A DNA stretch of 64,000 bases. Origin: Streptomyces uncialis (lineage in GTDB: Bacteria; Actinomycetota; Actinomycetes; Streptomycetales; Streptomycetaceae). A program made the translations under genes and the position numbers. The notes beneath the pieces are model-generated. The model had not been told where the DNA came from. It ran no database searches and saw only the letters and a program-made list of their open reading frames with translations. Each line of letters opens with the position of its first letter. Positions within the stretch are counted from its first letter, which is position 1. Below are positions 1-11,200 of this stretch, piece after piece. Location of the stretch: the NCBI RefSeq assembly GCF_001905345.1, contig NZ_LFBV01000001.1, positions 879,321 to 943,320 on the forward strand, read 5' to 3'.

Positions 1-585
1 GCCACCCAGTACACCGTCACGTACGAGGACGGGCCCCGGGACGCCGAGGCGATGATGGTGCACCCGAAGACGGGGCGGCTGTACATCGTGGACAAGCAGA
101 AGGACGACGACAAGGACGCGGCCCTGTACATCGGACCGGCCGAGTTGTCCCCGACGGGCATGAACGTCTTCAAGCGCGGCGCGACGATCGACCTGTGGGT
201 CACCGACGGCGCCTTCTCGCCGGACGGCGAGCGGCTGGCGCTGCGCGGCTACTTCGGCGGCATCCTCTACGACTGGGGGAACGGGGTGCCCAAGCGCACG
301 GACACCCTCAGCGTCCCGCTCCAGCGCCAGGGCGAGTCGCTGACCTGGACCCCGGACGGGACGGGGCTGCTCTACGGCTCCGAGGGGCGGGGGAGCGAGG
401 TGGAGCCGGGGAAGGTACCGGGCGGCTCCTCCGGCCGGTCGGGCGGTTCCGGCGGCGACAAGGGGACGGGGCCGGGTTCCTCCGCGTCCGGCGAGGACAC
501 GAACTACTCGATGGGCGTGCTGACGCTCGCCATCGCCCTCGGGGTCGTCTTCGGGGGGAAGCGGCTGCTGCGCGGCAGGCGGTAG
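1..585 (+). CDS. Membrane-anchored beta-propeller protein, C-terminal part (5' truncated by window edge)
   Basis: The frame is open from base 1, so the start lies outside the window; 194 residues are visible. The sequence has WD40/TolB-like propeller blades, with repeated SPDG and TPDG turns (FSPDGERLALRGY and TWTPDGTGLLYGS). A Gly/Ser-rich linker follows (about residues 138-166), then one hydrophobic segment (VLTLAIALGVVFGG) and a basic tail, KRLLRGRR. This layout suggests a surface-exposed propeller anchored by a C-terminal membrane helix with an Arg-rich cytoplasmic end. No catalytic residues are visible and the substrate is unknown. It ends 15 bp before the convergent TetR gene. The family call is moderately sure; the function is not known. 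Confidence 0.7.
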   Translation, partial: ATQYTVTYEDGPRDAEAMMVHPKTGRLYIVDKQKDDDKDAALYIGPAELSPTGMNVFKRGATIDLWVTDGAFSPDGERLALRGYFGGILYDWGNGVPKRTDTLSVPLQRQGESLTWTPDGTGLLYGSEGRGSEVEPGKVPGGSSGRSGGSGGDKGTGPGSSASGEDTNYSMGVLTLAIALGVVFGGKRLLRGRR

Positions 586-600
586 AGGCGGGCCGGGCGG

Positions 601-1455
601 TCAGGGGGCGGGCGGGCCGCCGTGGTCCGTCGCGGTCCCGTCGGCCGGGGCCGGACCCAGGGGCGCGCAGGGTCCCGGGGGCGGCGTCGGGGGTACCGGG
701 GCCGGGTCGGCGCCGCGGGCGGCCACCAGGGTGTCCAGGCCCGCCAGGATGCGCTGGAGCCCGAACTCGAAGTGGTCGAAGCCGGGCCCGAACGTGTCCG
801 GGGACAGTGACGCCATCATCGGGTAGCGCCCGCTGCGCATGACCTGGTCCAGATAGGGGCCCTGTTCCGTCCAGAACTCGGTGTCGGTGCGCCCGGTCTG
901 CTCGGTCGCCTCGATCTCATGGGCGTGGCTGCGGGCGACGCCGGACACATAGCCGTCGACCATGATCAGTACCGACAGCAGCTCGGGGTCGGTCAGGCCC
1001 ATGGGGCGGATCAGGGCGAGCATCTTCTCCATGCCGTCCAGGGTGGCGGGGCCCAGCACCGGCCGGGCCTGGTTGATCTGGAGCAGCCAGGGGTGGCGCC
1101 GGTAGAGCGCGAAGGTCTCCCGGGCCAGGATCTCGACGGCCTCGCGCCAGGTCGTACCGAGGGCGGCCGGCTCCTCGGACGGCTTCTGCACCCGGTCCAG
1201 CATCAGGTCCAGCAGCTCGGCCTTGCCGGGGAGATAGCGGTACAGCGACATGGTGCCGGTGCCCAGCTCGGTGGAGAGCCGCCGCATGGACACCGCGTCG
1301 ATGCCCTCCGCGTCGGCGACCTCGATCGCGGCCAGCACGATCCGCTCGACGGACAGCGTCGGTTTCGGACCCCGGGTGGGCCGGCGTTCCGGCTCCCAGA
1401 GCAGTTCGAGGGTGCGCTGGATGTCGCCGCTGCCGCTGGTCCCGATGCTCTCCAT
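601..1455 (-). CDS. TetR/AcrR-family repressor, probable regulator of the divergent drug exporter
   Basis: A protein of 284 residues. The N-terminal helix-turn-helix is at about residues 38-85 (IEVADAEGIDAVSMRRLSTE, then MSLYRYLPGKAELLDLMLD), the standard TetR DNA-binding pattern. The longer C-terminal ligand domain (TetR_C type) ends in a Pro/Ala-rich tail of about 40 residues. The gene faces away from an ABC exporter starting at 1584, a classic arrangement for a local drug-responsive repressor. Two palindromes lie between the two starts. The ATG at 1455 is used because it precedes the HTH by a normal distance; its Shine-Dalgarno sequence is weak. The inducing ligand cannot be read from the sequence. 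Confidence 0.88.
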   Translation of the reverse strand: MESIGTSGSGDIQRTLELLWEPERRPTRGPKPTLSVERIVLAAIEVADAEGIDAVSMRRLSTELGTGTMSLYRYLPGKAELLDLMLDRVQKPSEEPAALGTTWREAVEILARETFALYRRHPWLLQINQARPVLGPATLDGMEKMLALIRPMGLTDPELLSVLIMVDGYVSGVARSHAHEIEATEQTGRTDTEFWTEQGPYLDQVMRSGRYPMMASLSPDTFGPGFDHFEFGLQRILAGLDTLVAARGADPAPVPPTPPPGPCAPLGPAPADGTATDHGGPPAP

Positions 1456-1487
1456 ACCGGGCAGTTTAAACCGCTGGGGAAATAATT

Positions 1488-1523
1488 GGGTACGGCGTAC
1501 TCTTCATCGGGTACGGTGTACCC
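1488..1523. promoter_or_regulatory. Pair of palindromic operators between TetR gene and drrAB-like operon
   Basis: Two near-identical 15-bp palindromes, GGGTACGGCGTACTC (1488-1502) and GGGTACGGTGTACCC (1509-1523), lie exactly 21 bp apart, two helical turns. The second has perfect 6-bp arms around a 3-bp centre. They sit 33 bp upstream of the TetR start and about 60 bp upstream of the exporter start. The likely reading is tandem binding sites for the adjacent TetR protein controlling both directions; this is inferred from position and symmetry. Confidence 0.7.
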
Positions 1524-1583
1524 AGTTAGAGGGGTGCGGCGGCGGGAACGCCGCACGAGGGAAGCGCACGGGGTGGAGGTCGG

Positions 1584-2594
1584 ATGAGCACGTACGCGGT
1601 GCACGCTGAGGGCTTGCAGAAGAGGTACGGCGAGAAGAACGCACTGGACGGCTTCGACCTGACGGTGCGGCGGGGGACGGTGCACGGACTGCTCGGGCCC
1701 AACGGCGCGGGCAAGACCACGGCCGTCCGCATACTGTCCACGCTGGTCACGCTGGACGGCGGCCGGGCCACGGTGGCCGGCGTCGATGTGGCGAAGGACC
1801 CGCGCGCGGTCCGCGCCCGGATCGGCCTCACCGGCCAGTACGCCGCGGTGGACGAGGTGCTGACCGGCCGGCAGAACCTGGAGATGTTCGGGCGGCTCTT
1901 CCATCTCGGCGGGGCCGGGGCGCGCCGCCGGGCCACCGAGCTGCTGGAGCAGTTCGACCTGGTGGAGGCGGGCGACCGGGGGGTCGGCAAGTACAGCGGC
2001 GGGATGCGCAGGCGGCTGGACCTGGCCGCGTCGATGATCCTCGCGCCGGACGTCCTGTTCCTGGACGAGCCGACGACCGGGCTCGACCCGCGCAGCCGGG
2101 GCGAGGTCTGGGAGTCGGTCCGTGAGCTGGTCGCGAGCGGTACGACGGTCCTGCTGACCACGCAGTACCTGGAGGAGGCCGACAAGCTCGCCTCCCGGAT
2201 CACCGTCATCGACCGGGGACGGTCCATCGCGGACGACACCCCCGACGGGCTGAAGAACACCGTCGGCGGCGACCGTATCGAGGTCGTCGTCGCCGAGCGC
2301 GCCGACATCCCGCGCGCGGTGCGGGTCGTCGCCAAGGTCAGCGCGGGCGAACCGGAGACGGAGGAGTCCGAGCGCCGGGTGCACGCTCCCGTCACCGACC
2401 GGGTGGCCGCGCTCACCGAGGTCGCCCGGACCCTTCAGGACGAGGGCGTCCAGGTCGAGGACATCGGGCTGCGCAGGCCCAGCCTGGACGATGTGTTCCT
2501 GCGGCTCACGGGACACCGCGCCAAGGCGGACGAGGAAGCGGCGGCGGGCACCACCGGCGGGAACAGCGACACGAAGGGGGATGTCCGGCGATGA
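1584..2594 (+). CDS. ABC exporter ATP-binding subunit, DrrA (daunorubicin-resistance) family
   Basis: A protein of 336 residues. Walker A is GPNGAGKTT near residue 40, the signature is [12 protein letters not shown], Walker B is [16 protein letters not shown], and the switch region reads TTQYLEEAD with Gln in place of His, which is typical of DrrA-type ATPases. The C-terminal extension after about residue 225 matches the DrrA regulatory tail (DUF4162-like). The start ATG at 1584 has a good GGAGG Shine-Dalgarno 5 bases upstream. The stop overlaps the permease start by 4 bases (ATGA), so the two are co-translated. With the adjacent TetR gene this is a drug or metabolite efflux system; the exported compound is unknown. 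Confidence 0.93.
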   Translation: MSTYAVHAEGLQKRYGEKNALDGFDLTVRRGTVHGLLGPNGAGKTTAVRILSTLVTLDGGRATVAGVDVAKDPRAVRARIGLTGQYAAVDEVLTGRQNLEMFGRLFHLGGAGARRRATELLEQFDLVEAGDRGVGKYSGGMRRRLDLAASMILAPDVLFLDEPTTGLDPRSRGEVWESVRELVASGTTVLLTTQYLEEADKLASRITVIDRGRSIADDTPDGLKNTVGGDRIEVVVAERADIPRAVRVVAKVSAGEPETEESERRVHAPVTDRVAALTEVARTLQDEGVQVEDIGLRRPSLDDVFLRLTGHRAKADEEAAAGTTGGNSDTKGDVRR

Positions 2595-3460
2595 CCGCGA
2601 CCACCACCGAGAAGGACCTCACGGACCCCGTGGCCGGCACCCCGTCCGGCGGGCCCGTCGTGGAGGAGCACGGACGGCTCTACTGGGCGTTCGCCGACTC
2701 CTGGAACATCGTCCGCCGGGGGCTGACCCACTACCAGCGCCAGCCCGTCAACATCGCCTGGCAGCTCGGCTTCCCGATCCTGTCCGTGCTGCTGTACGGC
2801 TATGTGTTCGGCAGCGCGATGACCGTGCCGGGCGGCGGCGACTACCGGGACTTCCTGATGCCCGGCATGTTCGCGATGACGATGGCCTTCGGGTTCATCA
2901 ACACCGCGACCGTCGTGGTGTACGACGCCACCAAGGGCGTCATCGACCGGTTCCGCTCGATGCCGATGTCCTCGTCCGCCGTCGTCGCGGGCCGCGGTGT
3001 CACCGATCTGATCGTGGCCTGTGCCGAACTGACGATCCTGATGCTGACGGCCCTGCTCATGGGCTGGCGTCCGCAGGGCGGTGTCGCCGCCGCGTTCGGT
3101 GCCTTCGGGCTGCTCCTGCTGCTGCGCTTCTGCCTGATCTGGGTGGGTGTGTGGCTGGGGCTGATGGTGCCGAACCCGGAGGCCGCGGGCGGGCTCTTCG
3201 CGGTCGCGTTCCCGCTGACGATGATCTCCAGCATCTATGTCGCGCCCCAGCTGATGCCGGACTGGCTCGGGCATGTCGCCGCCTGGAACCCGATCTCCTC
3301 CACGGTCGCGGCCTCCCGGGAGCTGTTCGGCACCCCTGTCGGCAGCGGCGGCTCCTGGGTCGAGCAGAACGCCGTGCTCATGGCGGTCATCTGGCCGCTG
3401 GTGATCACCGCGATCTTCCTGCCGGTGGCGGTCCGCCGCTTCCAGCGGCTCAGCCGCTGA
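2591..3460 (+). CDS. ABC-2 type exporter permease, DrrB family
   Basis: A protein of 289 residues. A soluble N-terminus of about 50 residues precedes roughly six membrane segments, for example [57 protein letters not shown] and a final [21 protein letters not shown]. The [15 protein letters not shown] stretch after the second helix is the conserved cytoplasmic element of ABC-2 permeases. It overlaps the ATPase gene by 4 bases and is its obligate membrane partner. Transcription probably ends at the hairpin at 3624-3651, shared with convergent serC. Confidence 0.92.
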   Translation: MTATTTEKDLTDPVAGTPSGGPVVEEHGRLYWAFADSWNIVRRGLTHYQRQPVNIAWQLGFPILSVLLYGYVFGSAMTVPGGGDYRDFLMPGMFAMTMAFGFINTATVVVYDATKGVIDRFRSMPMSSSAVVAGRGVTDLIVACAELTILMLTALLMGWRPQGGVAAAFGAFGLLLLLRFCLIWVGVWLGLMVPNPEAAGGLFAVAFPLTMISSIYVAPQLMPDWLGHVAAWNPISSTVAASRELFGTPVGSGGSWVEQNAVLMAVIWPLVITAIFLPVAVRRFQRLSR

Positions 3461-3623
3461 CCGGGGGCGTCGGCGCCGACCGGTGAGGGGCCGACGCCGT
3501 GACCGGTGAGGGGCCGTGGGCGTGGCTTTGGCCGGGGTCGCGGGAAGGCCGTCGCCGTGACCGCTGGACTGCGGGAGAGCGTCGGCGCCGACCGGTGAGC
3601 GGGGCGTCCGCGTGAACGCCGAA

Positions 3624-3651
3624 GGGGCGGTACCCGGCCGGGTACCGCCCC
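3624..3651. terminator. Bidirectional hairpin terminator between ABC permease and serC
   Basis: GGGGCGGTACCC and its exact reverse complement form a 12-bp stem around a GGCC loop. It lies between two convergent genes, 163 bp after the permease stop and 32 bp after the serC stop. There is no U-tract, which is usual for Streptomyces terminators. The preceding 3470-3600 stretch holds imperfect copies of a GACCGGTGAG-containing repeat and no gene. Confidence 0.8.
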
Positions 3652-3683
3652 CTCAGCGTGTCCCCCGCGTGGGGGACGGTGGA

Positions 3684-4811
<1,128 letters not shown>

Positions 4812-4931
4812 CTAGCCCGTCGCCCGACACCCCCGGTCGGGGTGTCCGGCGGCTGAGACAACCCCTCCGCCACGTGGACAGACGTGGACGGGCGGGGTTC
4901 GGGGGCGAGGTCCGGGACGGGTTCGGGGGCG

Positions 4932-4989
4932 GTGCGGGCCGGGCGTCGGTCGGTGCTCCGGTGCGGGCCGGGCGTCGGTCGGTGCTCCG
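4932..4989. repeat. 29-bp perfect tandem duplication downstream of the conservon
   Basis: A 29-bp unit beginning GTGCGGGCCGGGCGTCGG occurs twice without a mismatch (4932-4960 and 4961-4989), followed by a partial third copy. It lies in the 230-bp space between serC and the P450 gene, downstream of the conservon operon. No gene is supported in this space. Confidence 0.85.
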
Positions 4990-5032
4990 GTGCGGATCGG
5001 TACTCCCGTCCGCGCCGGTGCTCCCGTACGTG

Positions 5033-6451
5033 TCAGTGCTCCGGGCCGACCACCGTCGTCGGGGTAAACCGGACGGGCAGGGCCGACAAACCGCGCAGCC
5101 ACGGGGACGGATGCCGGGTCAGCGACTGCGGCGGCACCGCCAGGTCCAGGTCCGGCAGCCGGTCCAGGATCACCTCGATCGCTGTCCGCGCGATGACCTC
5201 CGCGATCTCCCGGGCCGGGAACGGACAGCGGTGCGCGCCGTGCCCGAAGGAGAAGAACGCGGCGTTCCCGCCGGTCGGGACGGTCCGGTCGGCACGTATC
5301 CCCGGGTCGGAGTTGGCCGCCGCGAGGGAGAGGACCAGCAGATCGCCCGCGCGGACACGGCGCCCGCCGAGCAGGGTGTCCCGGGACGCCCAGCGGCCGA
5401 CGACGTTCTGGGTGGGGGTGTCCTCCCACAGCACCTCGTTCATCGCCTCGACCACGCTGCGCCGTCCCCCGAACAGCGACGCCGCGAACCGGTCCTCGGT
5501 CAGCATCAGCCGCAGCGAGTTGCCGATCCAGTCGGCCGTCGGCTGATGGCCGGCCGTCAGCAGCGACGTCAGGTCCCGGGCGATCTCGTCGCCCGGCAGG
5601 CCCTCGGGGGAGGCGAGCAGCCGGGACGCGATGTCCTGCCCCGGGGTGCGGCGGCGGCGCTCCAGCAGCCTGGCCACGGCCCGCGCGAGCCCCTGCCCGC
5701 CATCCGTGCCCCCGTCCCCGTTCACCGCCGCGGCGAGCCCCGGCCCCTCCTCCGGCGGGAAGCCGAACACCGCCGCCAGCACCCGGACCGGCAGCAGCGT
5801 CGCGTACTCCCTGATCACGTCCGCCGCGCCCCGCGCGCAGAATCCGTCGACCAGGGCGTCCGCGAACCGTTCCGCGTACCCCTGGAGCCGGGCCGGGTCC
5901 ACGGCCGTGAGCGCGTCCGCGATCATCGCCGCCCGCCGGGTGCGCCCCTCCCCGGCCGGGTGCGGCACCGGTGGCCGGGCCCGTCCGACCACCGGCAGCA
6001 GCGGCCAGTCGTCGGGTATCCGGGGCCACTGGTTCCACAGCTCCGCGTCCCGGCTGAACAGCGCCGGATCGGCCGTCACCTGGTGCAGCTCCCGGTACCC
6101 GAGGACCAGCCAGGCCGATATGTCCCCGTCGAGCAGGACGGGGGCGACGGGGCCGTGCGCCGCGCGCAGCTCCTGGTAGAGCGCGGACGGGTCGCTGGGC
6201 AGCCGCAGCCGGTCGAGCGGGACCGGCCGCGGGTCGGGGGCCTCGCTGCCCGGGGCGGACGGTACGGGTGGGGTGTGCGGGGTGTGCGGGGTGTACGAGG
6301 TGTCCCAGGCGGACGGTGTGCGGGGGGATGTCGGTGCGTACGGGGGCGGTGGGTTGTTCGGGGGGATCGGTGTGTCCGGGGACGATGGGGTGTCCGGGGA
6401 CGGCGGTGGGTGCGGGGTGTGGGGGTTGGGCGAGGGCCCGGAACCCGTCAT
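5033..6451 (-). CDS. cvnE: Conservon cytochrome P450 (CvnE)
   Basis: A 472-residue P450. The heme-ligand loop reads FSFGHGAHRCPFPAREIA, with the thiolate Cys and the FGHGxHxC signature. The I-helix has AGHQPTADW, where the usual acid/alcohol pair is changed (Gln-Pro-Thr). The first 70-80 residues are an unusual Pro/Thr/Ser-rich, probably disordered extension. It is the last gene of the operon and overlaps cvnD by 4 bases (ATGA). In conservons such P450s are fed by, or signal through, the CvnA-D membrane complex; their substrates are generally unknown. The operon position and family are certain; the reaction is unknown. Confidence 0.9.
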   Translation of the reverse strand: MTGSGPSPNPHTPHPPPSPDTPSSPDTPIPPNNPPPPYAPTSPRTPSAWDTSYTPHTPHTPPVPSAPGSEAPDPRPVPLDRLRLPSDPSALYQELRAAHGPVAPVLLDGDISAWLVLGYRELHQVTADPALFSRDAELWNQWPRIPDDWPLLPVVGRARPPVPHPAGEGRTRRAAMIADALTAVDPARLQGYAERFADALVDGFCARGAADVIREYATLLPVRVLAAVFGFPPEEGPGLAAAVNGDGGTDGGQGLARAVARLLERRRRTPGQDIASRLLASPEGLPGDEIARDLTSLLTAGHQPTADWIGNSLRLMLTEDRFAASLFGGRRSVVEAMNEVLWEDTPTQNVVGRWASRDTLLGGRRVRAGDLLVLSLAAANSDPGIRADRTVPTGGNAAFFSFGHGAHRCPFPAREIAEVIARTAIEVILDRLPDLDLAVPPQSLTRHPSPWLRGLSALPVRFTPTTVVGPEH

Positions 6452-7269
6452 GCGGTGCTGTCCCGCGGGCCGGCCGCGCCGGTCGCCCCGGCCGGACCCA
6501 CCAGCGCGCCCGGGTCCGTGACCGGGTCCGTGACCAGGTCCGCGCCGGGGCCCGGCGGCGGGACTCCGGCGTCATGTCGCCGGGTCAGATGCTCGACCAG
6601 GGTGATCAGCACCGCCGCGCTGGACTCCCGCGACCGCGCGTCGCAGTCGATCACCGGGATGTCCGGGGCCAGGTCCAGGGCGGCCCGCAGCTCCGTGGGC
6701 GAGTACGGATGACCGCCGAAGTCGTTGCGGGCCACGATGAACGGCGTACCGAGCCGCTCCAGCCGGTCGATGGCGTACCAGCAGTCGTCTATCCGCCGGG
6801 TGTCGACCAGCACCACCGCACCCAGCGCGCCCGCGAACAGCTGGTCCCACAGGAACCAGAACCGGTCCTGACCGGGCGCCCCGAACAGATACAGCACATG
6901 CCGCGGGCCCAGCGTGATCCGGCCGAAGTCGAACGCGACGGTCGTCCCCGACTTGTCCGCCACCCCGGTGAGGTCGTCGATCCCCTCGCCCGTCCGGGTC
7001 AGCGTCTCCTCCGTGTTCAGCGGACGGATCTCGCTCACCGACCGGACCAGGGTGGTCTTGCCGACCCCGAAGCCGCCCACGACGACGATCTTCAGCCCGG
7101 TCTCGGCGGTCGCCCGCAGCGACAGCCGCCCGCCGGGCGGCTCGTCCCCGTCCGGGAACGGGGCCGGGACGCCGTCCGGGTACGGGGCCGTGCCCGGGGG
7201 ACCTGGGTGGCCCGGGTGCGGTCCGCTCCCCCCGCTCCGGGGGAAGCCGTCAAATTCTGCGGAGTCCAA
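6448..7269 (-). CDS. cvnD: Conservon small GTPase-like ATP/GTP-binding protein (CvnD)
   Basis: A MglA/Ras-like P-loop protein with GGFGVGKTTLVRSVSEI as the phosphate-binding loop, a FGAPGQDRFWF switch region and RNDFGG in place of the NKxD base-recognition motif, as is usual in conservons. The start is not obvious. The frame is open to an ATG at 7311, but a TTG at 7269 gives an LDSAEFDG... start that overlaps the end of cvnC by 20 bases and resembles the usual MDxAxSD start of CvnD proteins, so I prefer it (273 residues). A Pro/Gly-rich segment of about 45 residues precedes the G domain. It partners CvnA-C at the membrane. Confidence 0.88.
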   Translation of the reverse strand: MDSAEFDGFPRSGGSGPHPGHPGPPGTAPYPDGVPAPFPDGDEPPGGRLSLRATAETGLKIVVVGGFGVGKTTLVRSVSEIRPLNTEETLTRTGEGIDDLTGVADKSGTTVAFDFGRITLGPRHVLYLFGAPGQDRFWFLWDQLFAGALGAVVLVDTRRIDDCWYAIDRLERLGTPFIVARNDFGGHPYSPTELRAALDLAPDIPVIDCDARSRESSAAVLITLVEHLTRRHDAGVPPPGPGADLVTDPVTDPGALVGPAGATGAAGPRDSTA

Positions 7270-7609
7270 CGAGCACCTGCTCCAGGAGATCGGAATCGGG
7301 AACGCTCTCACGCGGCGTCGGCGGCCGCGGATGGCGGGCGCTGATCCGGTGTGCCGCCAGCAGATCGGACAGCAGCACCCGCGTGATGCTCACCGGGAGA
7401 CGCAGATCGGCCGCGATCTCCACCACGGCGGTCGGCAGGCGGCACATCCGCAGGATGGCCGCGTGCTCCGACTGCATACCGGGCCGGGGCTCGCACTCCG
7501 CGACGATCAGGGTCACCAGGTCCAGCACGGTGTCCCCGGTCGGCCTGCTGCGTCCGCCGGTGAGCGTGTAGAGCCGGTCCGGTACGTCGTCCCGGCCGGG
7601 ACGGGTCAC
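7250..7609 (-). CDS. cvnC: Conservon DUF742 protein (CvnC)
   Basis: A protein of 119 residues from a GTG at 7609. Features are RLYTLTGGRS near residue 10, CEPRPGMQSEHAAILRMCR, and the winged-helix-like VVEIAADLRLPVSITRVLLSDLLAAHRI, all standard DUF742 landmarks. The start codon overlaps the cvnB stop (GTGA), which fixes the start; a longer upstream frame is only a shadow of cvnB. DUF742 proteins sit between the kinase/roadblock pair and the GTPase in conservons. The helix arrangement resembles a MarR-type HTH, but a DNA-binding role is not established. Confidence 0.92.
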   Translation of the reverse strand: MTRPGRDDVPDRLYTLTGGRSRPTGDTVLDLVTLIVAECEPRPGMQSEHAAILRMCRLPTAVVEIAADLRLPVSITRVLLSDLLAAHRISARHPRPPTPRESVPDSDLLEQVLVGLRRI

Positions 7610-8250
7610 TGGCCGGGTGCGCTGCGCGGTCCGTCCGGGGCCCGGGAATCGTCCACCGCGGCGTCCACCGTGGGGGCGTCGGCGGAGAGATGCGCGCCCA
7701 GTTGCCCGACCAGCTCGCTCATGTGCCGCCCGACGATCCCGGCCTCGGCGTCCTCGTCGGCGATCACCGCGACATGCGCGCCCTGTCCCGCCTCCACGAT
7801 GAACAGCACCCCGCCGTGGAACTCCGCCATCGCGGACCGCACGCCGCCCCCGCCGTTCCCGAACTCGACGGACGCGCCGTGCGAAAGCGAGTGGATGCCC
7901 GCCGCGATCGCCGCGAGCTGGTCCGCCTGGTCGACCGACAGCTCCGGGGTGCGGCACAGCTTCAGCCCGTCCCGGGACAGCACCAGGGCGTGCCGGGCCC
8001 CGGGGGTGCGGGCGAGCAGGTCCTCCAGGAGCCAGGTGAAGGTGTCGTCCACGGTGGTCGTCGCGTCCGGGGAGGGAGCGCGGTGGACCATGTCGGCGCT
8101 GTAGGTCGCGAGCGGGTACGCCGCGTCGTAGGCCGTGGCGGTGACGGCGGCCTTGGCGGTGGCGGCGGCCGTAGCGGTGGCCGGGTCGCCGTCGGCCGTG
8201 CTCGTGGGGCGGGCCTGGCCGGTCGTGCGGGAACTGGTGGTGCCGGTCAT
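7606..8250 (-). CDS. cvnB: Conservon roadblock/LC7 protein (CvnB)
   Basis: A protein of 214 residues. The roadblock/LC7 fold lies at about residues 68-185 (FTWLLEDLLARTPGARHALV, SRDGLKLCRT, QLAAIAAGIHSLSHGASVEF, then GVLFIVEAG). The family is usually about 135-145 residues; here an N-terminal extension of some 65 residues rich in Thr and Ala is added, parallel to the long tails on CvnA, CvnD and CvnE. It overlaps cvnA (ATGA) and cvnC (GTGA). In characterised conservons CvnB acts with CvnD, as MglB does with MglA, to tune GTPase activity. Confidence 0.92.
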   Translation of the reverse strand: MTGTTSSRTTGQARPTSTADGDPATATAAATAKAAVTATAYDAAYPLATYSADMVHRAPSPDATTTVDDTFTWLLEDLLARTPGARHALVLSRDGLKLCRTPELSVDQADQLAAIAAGIHSLSHGASVEFGNGGGGVRSAMAEFHGGVLFIVEAGQGAHVAVIADEDAEAGIVGRHMSELVGQLGAHLSADAPTVDAAVDDSRAPDGPRSAPGQ

Positions 8251-11200
8251 CGAGGGAGGTCGCCTTCCTGGTGGTGCGGGTCGACCCGGTGCGCCGAAGG
8301 CTGCGGCGCGGGGTCTGGGGCCGGGGGAGTGGCGCGTACGGCCTCTCGGAAACTGCTGAAGCGGGCCGCGCGGGCCTTGATGTCCACGGGTTCGCCGATG
8401 GGCCGCGGTGCGGTGAACCGTACGTCGCTGAACCGCCGCGCCTCGGCGGTGGCGAGGGTACGGCCCCGGGGCCGCACGGGCAGCGACCCGGGCCGGGCGG
8501 CGAGGGGGGCCGCGGCGGTCGGGGCGGCGGGGGACGACGGGGCTCGGGTGTCCGACGGGTCGGCGGGGGACGCCGTATCGGCCGGGGAGGGGCCGGTCAC
8601 GTCGCTCCGCTCGGCGGTGCGTTCCCGCTCCGGGCGGAGCGGTGCGGTGGTGCGGGCGGTGCTGCGCGCGGTGGGCTGCGGGGAGTTGTACTGGGCGGAG
8701 CCGTGCTGCGGGGAGCCGTGTCGCGGTGTGCCGTGGGGAGTGCTGTGGGTGCCGCCGGGCGCGGGGTCGGTCCGGTGCTCGCGGTGTTCCCGCTGGTCGC
8801 GGGGGGCGGCGCGGTGGTCGTCCTGGCGGTCGGCGGGATGGTCGCCCCGGTGGTCGGGACGGGCGGCGTCCCGGGTGGCGTCCTGGGTGGTGGCGTACGG
8901 GGCACCGACGGCGGTTTCCGTCGCGGTACCGGCGGGGGTGGCGCGGGCCGTGGTGGTGGGCCGGGTGCGCAGCGGGGGGTGCGCGGGGGAACGGTCGGCG
9001 GCGGGTCCCGACGCGCGGGGCCCGCCGTGGGACGGCGGCGACTCGATGTCGACGCCGTCGTCCGACGAGGTGCGCGCTGCGGCGTACGAGAAGGACAGCG
9101 GGTGCGGCGCGGGTTGCGCGAGCGGCCGGTCCGGGGCGGGACGCGCGGCCCCGGCGGGAGCGGTGAGCTCCGGGCGGGGGTGGGAGGCGGTCAGGGCGGT
9201 GGTCCTGGCGGGTGTGGCGGGCAGGGCTTCCGCCGGGACGGCGGGTGACCTTTGCGCGGCTGACGTCGCCTGTCCGGCGGTGGGCCCGGCGGGTGCGGCG
9301 TGCGTGGCCGATGTGGTGGGCGCCGGTGATGTGGCCGGTGTCGCCTGTCCGGCGGTGGGTGCGGTGGGTACGGCGGGCGCGGCTACCGGTGCGTCGGCAG
9401 GCACGACAGGTGCGGACGGTGCGGCAGGTGCGGACGGCCAGGGGCCCGGGGAGGCGGGGTCCTGGCCGTGGACGCGGTCGTGGACGTGGGTGCGGTCCTG
9501 GGCCGGGCCGTGCGCGTGGACCGGTGCCGATGCCGATGCCGGGTGCGCGTCGGACGCGTGGCCGGGGTCGGGGTGGCCGTCGTCCGGGAAGGTGTCCGGC
9601 AGGGCCTCGTGCCGCGCGGGCACGGCGTCCAGGCCGGTCAGCAGGTTCCGGGGAACCATCACGACCACGCCCGTACCGCCCCGCGCCGACGGACGGAACG
9701 ACACCGTCAGTCCGTGCTTACGGGCCAGCCGCCCGACCACGGCGAGCCCCAGCCGCGTACCGGACAGTCCGCCGAGCCCCGACGTGTCGCCGGAGACGGC
9801 CCGCTCGGCGCGGCGGAGCTGGAACTCGCTCATCACCAGACCGCTGTCCTCGACGGAGACGATGACCCCCGCCGGCACCTCCTCCACGTACACATGGACC
9901 TCGGCGGTCGGCGGCGAGAAGTTCGCCGCGTTGTCGAGGATCTCGGCGAGGGCGTGCATCACCCCTTCCGCCGCGTGGCCGACGATGGCGATCTCGCTGG
10001 TGGAGTGCACCCGTACGCGCTGATAGGCGTTGATCCGGCCCATCGCCCCGCGCAGGATCGACTCCATCACGATCGGGCGGGCCCAGCGGCGGCCGGAACG
10101 TGCCCCGGTGAGCACCGCGACCGAGTCCGCGACCCGGCCGGTCTGCGCGGTGCGGTGGTCGATGTGCAGCAGGTCCGCGAGCACGTCCTCGTCGGCGTGC
10201 TCGTCCTCCATCCGGCGCAGCTCGGCGAGGGTGTCGGTGGTCAGGGCCTGGAGCCGTCCGGCGGCGTTGGCGCAGGCGGCCAGGGACGCGGCCCGGTCGG
10301 CGGTCACCCGGTCGGTCTCCGCCGCGAGGCGCGCGGCCTCCTCGGTCAGCCGGACGGTCTCCGTGGTGAACCGTTCGCGCTCGCGGTCCATCTCGGCGTC
10401 GAGCCGGTCCCGCTCGCGGGCGAGTACGTCGGTGCCCCGGTCGCGCTCACGGCGCAGTTCCTCGGTGTGGAGCTCCCGTTCCCGGGCCAGCTCCTCGCCG
10501 AGGCGGGCCCGCTCGCCCAGCAGTCGACCCGTGTCACCAGTCATGGCGTCGAGCTGGTCGCGCAGCAGCCGCGTGGCGCGCAGCGCGCGGTGGGCGACGG
10601 CGACCGCGAACGCCAGCAGCAGCGCGCCGGCGGCGGCGCCGCCCAGGACGACCACGCGCCGGGTGTCCACCGGCGCCCACAGCGCGGCGGCGAGGACGGC
10701 CACGGCGGCGAGCGAGAGCGTCAGCATCCCGCACAGGACGGAGGGCAGCGCGCGGGGCGCGGCCCCGGTGACCTGCGCCTTGGCGCGGGGGAGGGTGAGG
10801 AGCGGGCTGCTGACCGGGGTGGGCGCGGTGCTGGGCGAGGCGGCGTACGAGGAGGTGGGCGAGGCGCTGGGGACGGCGGACGGGTCCGTGGATCCGGAGG
10901 CGGACCGGACCTTGGTGGCGACGGCGGTCGACGGCGGGGTGGGGGCGCCGGTGGACGAGCCCGGGGCCGAGCCCGAGAACGAGCCGGTGGGCTGGGCCCA
11001 GGACGGGCCGGCCGGCGGGGAGGTGTCGTACGGCCGCTCGGCGATGCCGGGCACGCGCTGTGCGGACGGGGCCGGGGACGGGGTGCTCAGCCGGGGGCCG
11101 GCCGCTCCGGTCCAGGGGCGGGTGCCCCGCTCGGCCCGCGCGGGAGGGGCCGTGCGCCGGGGCGGGGCTATGTGGGGGGAGGTGCCCGAGGGCAGCGGGA

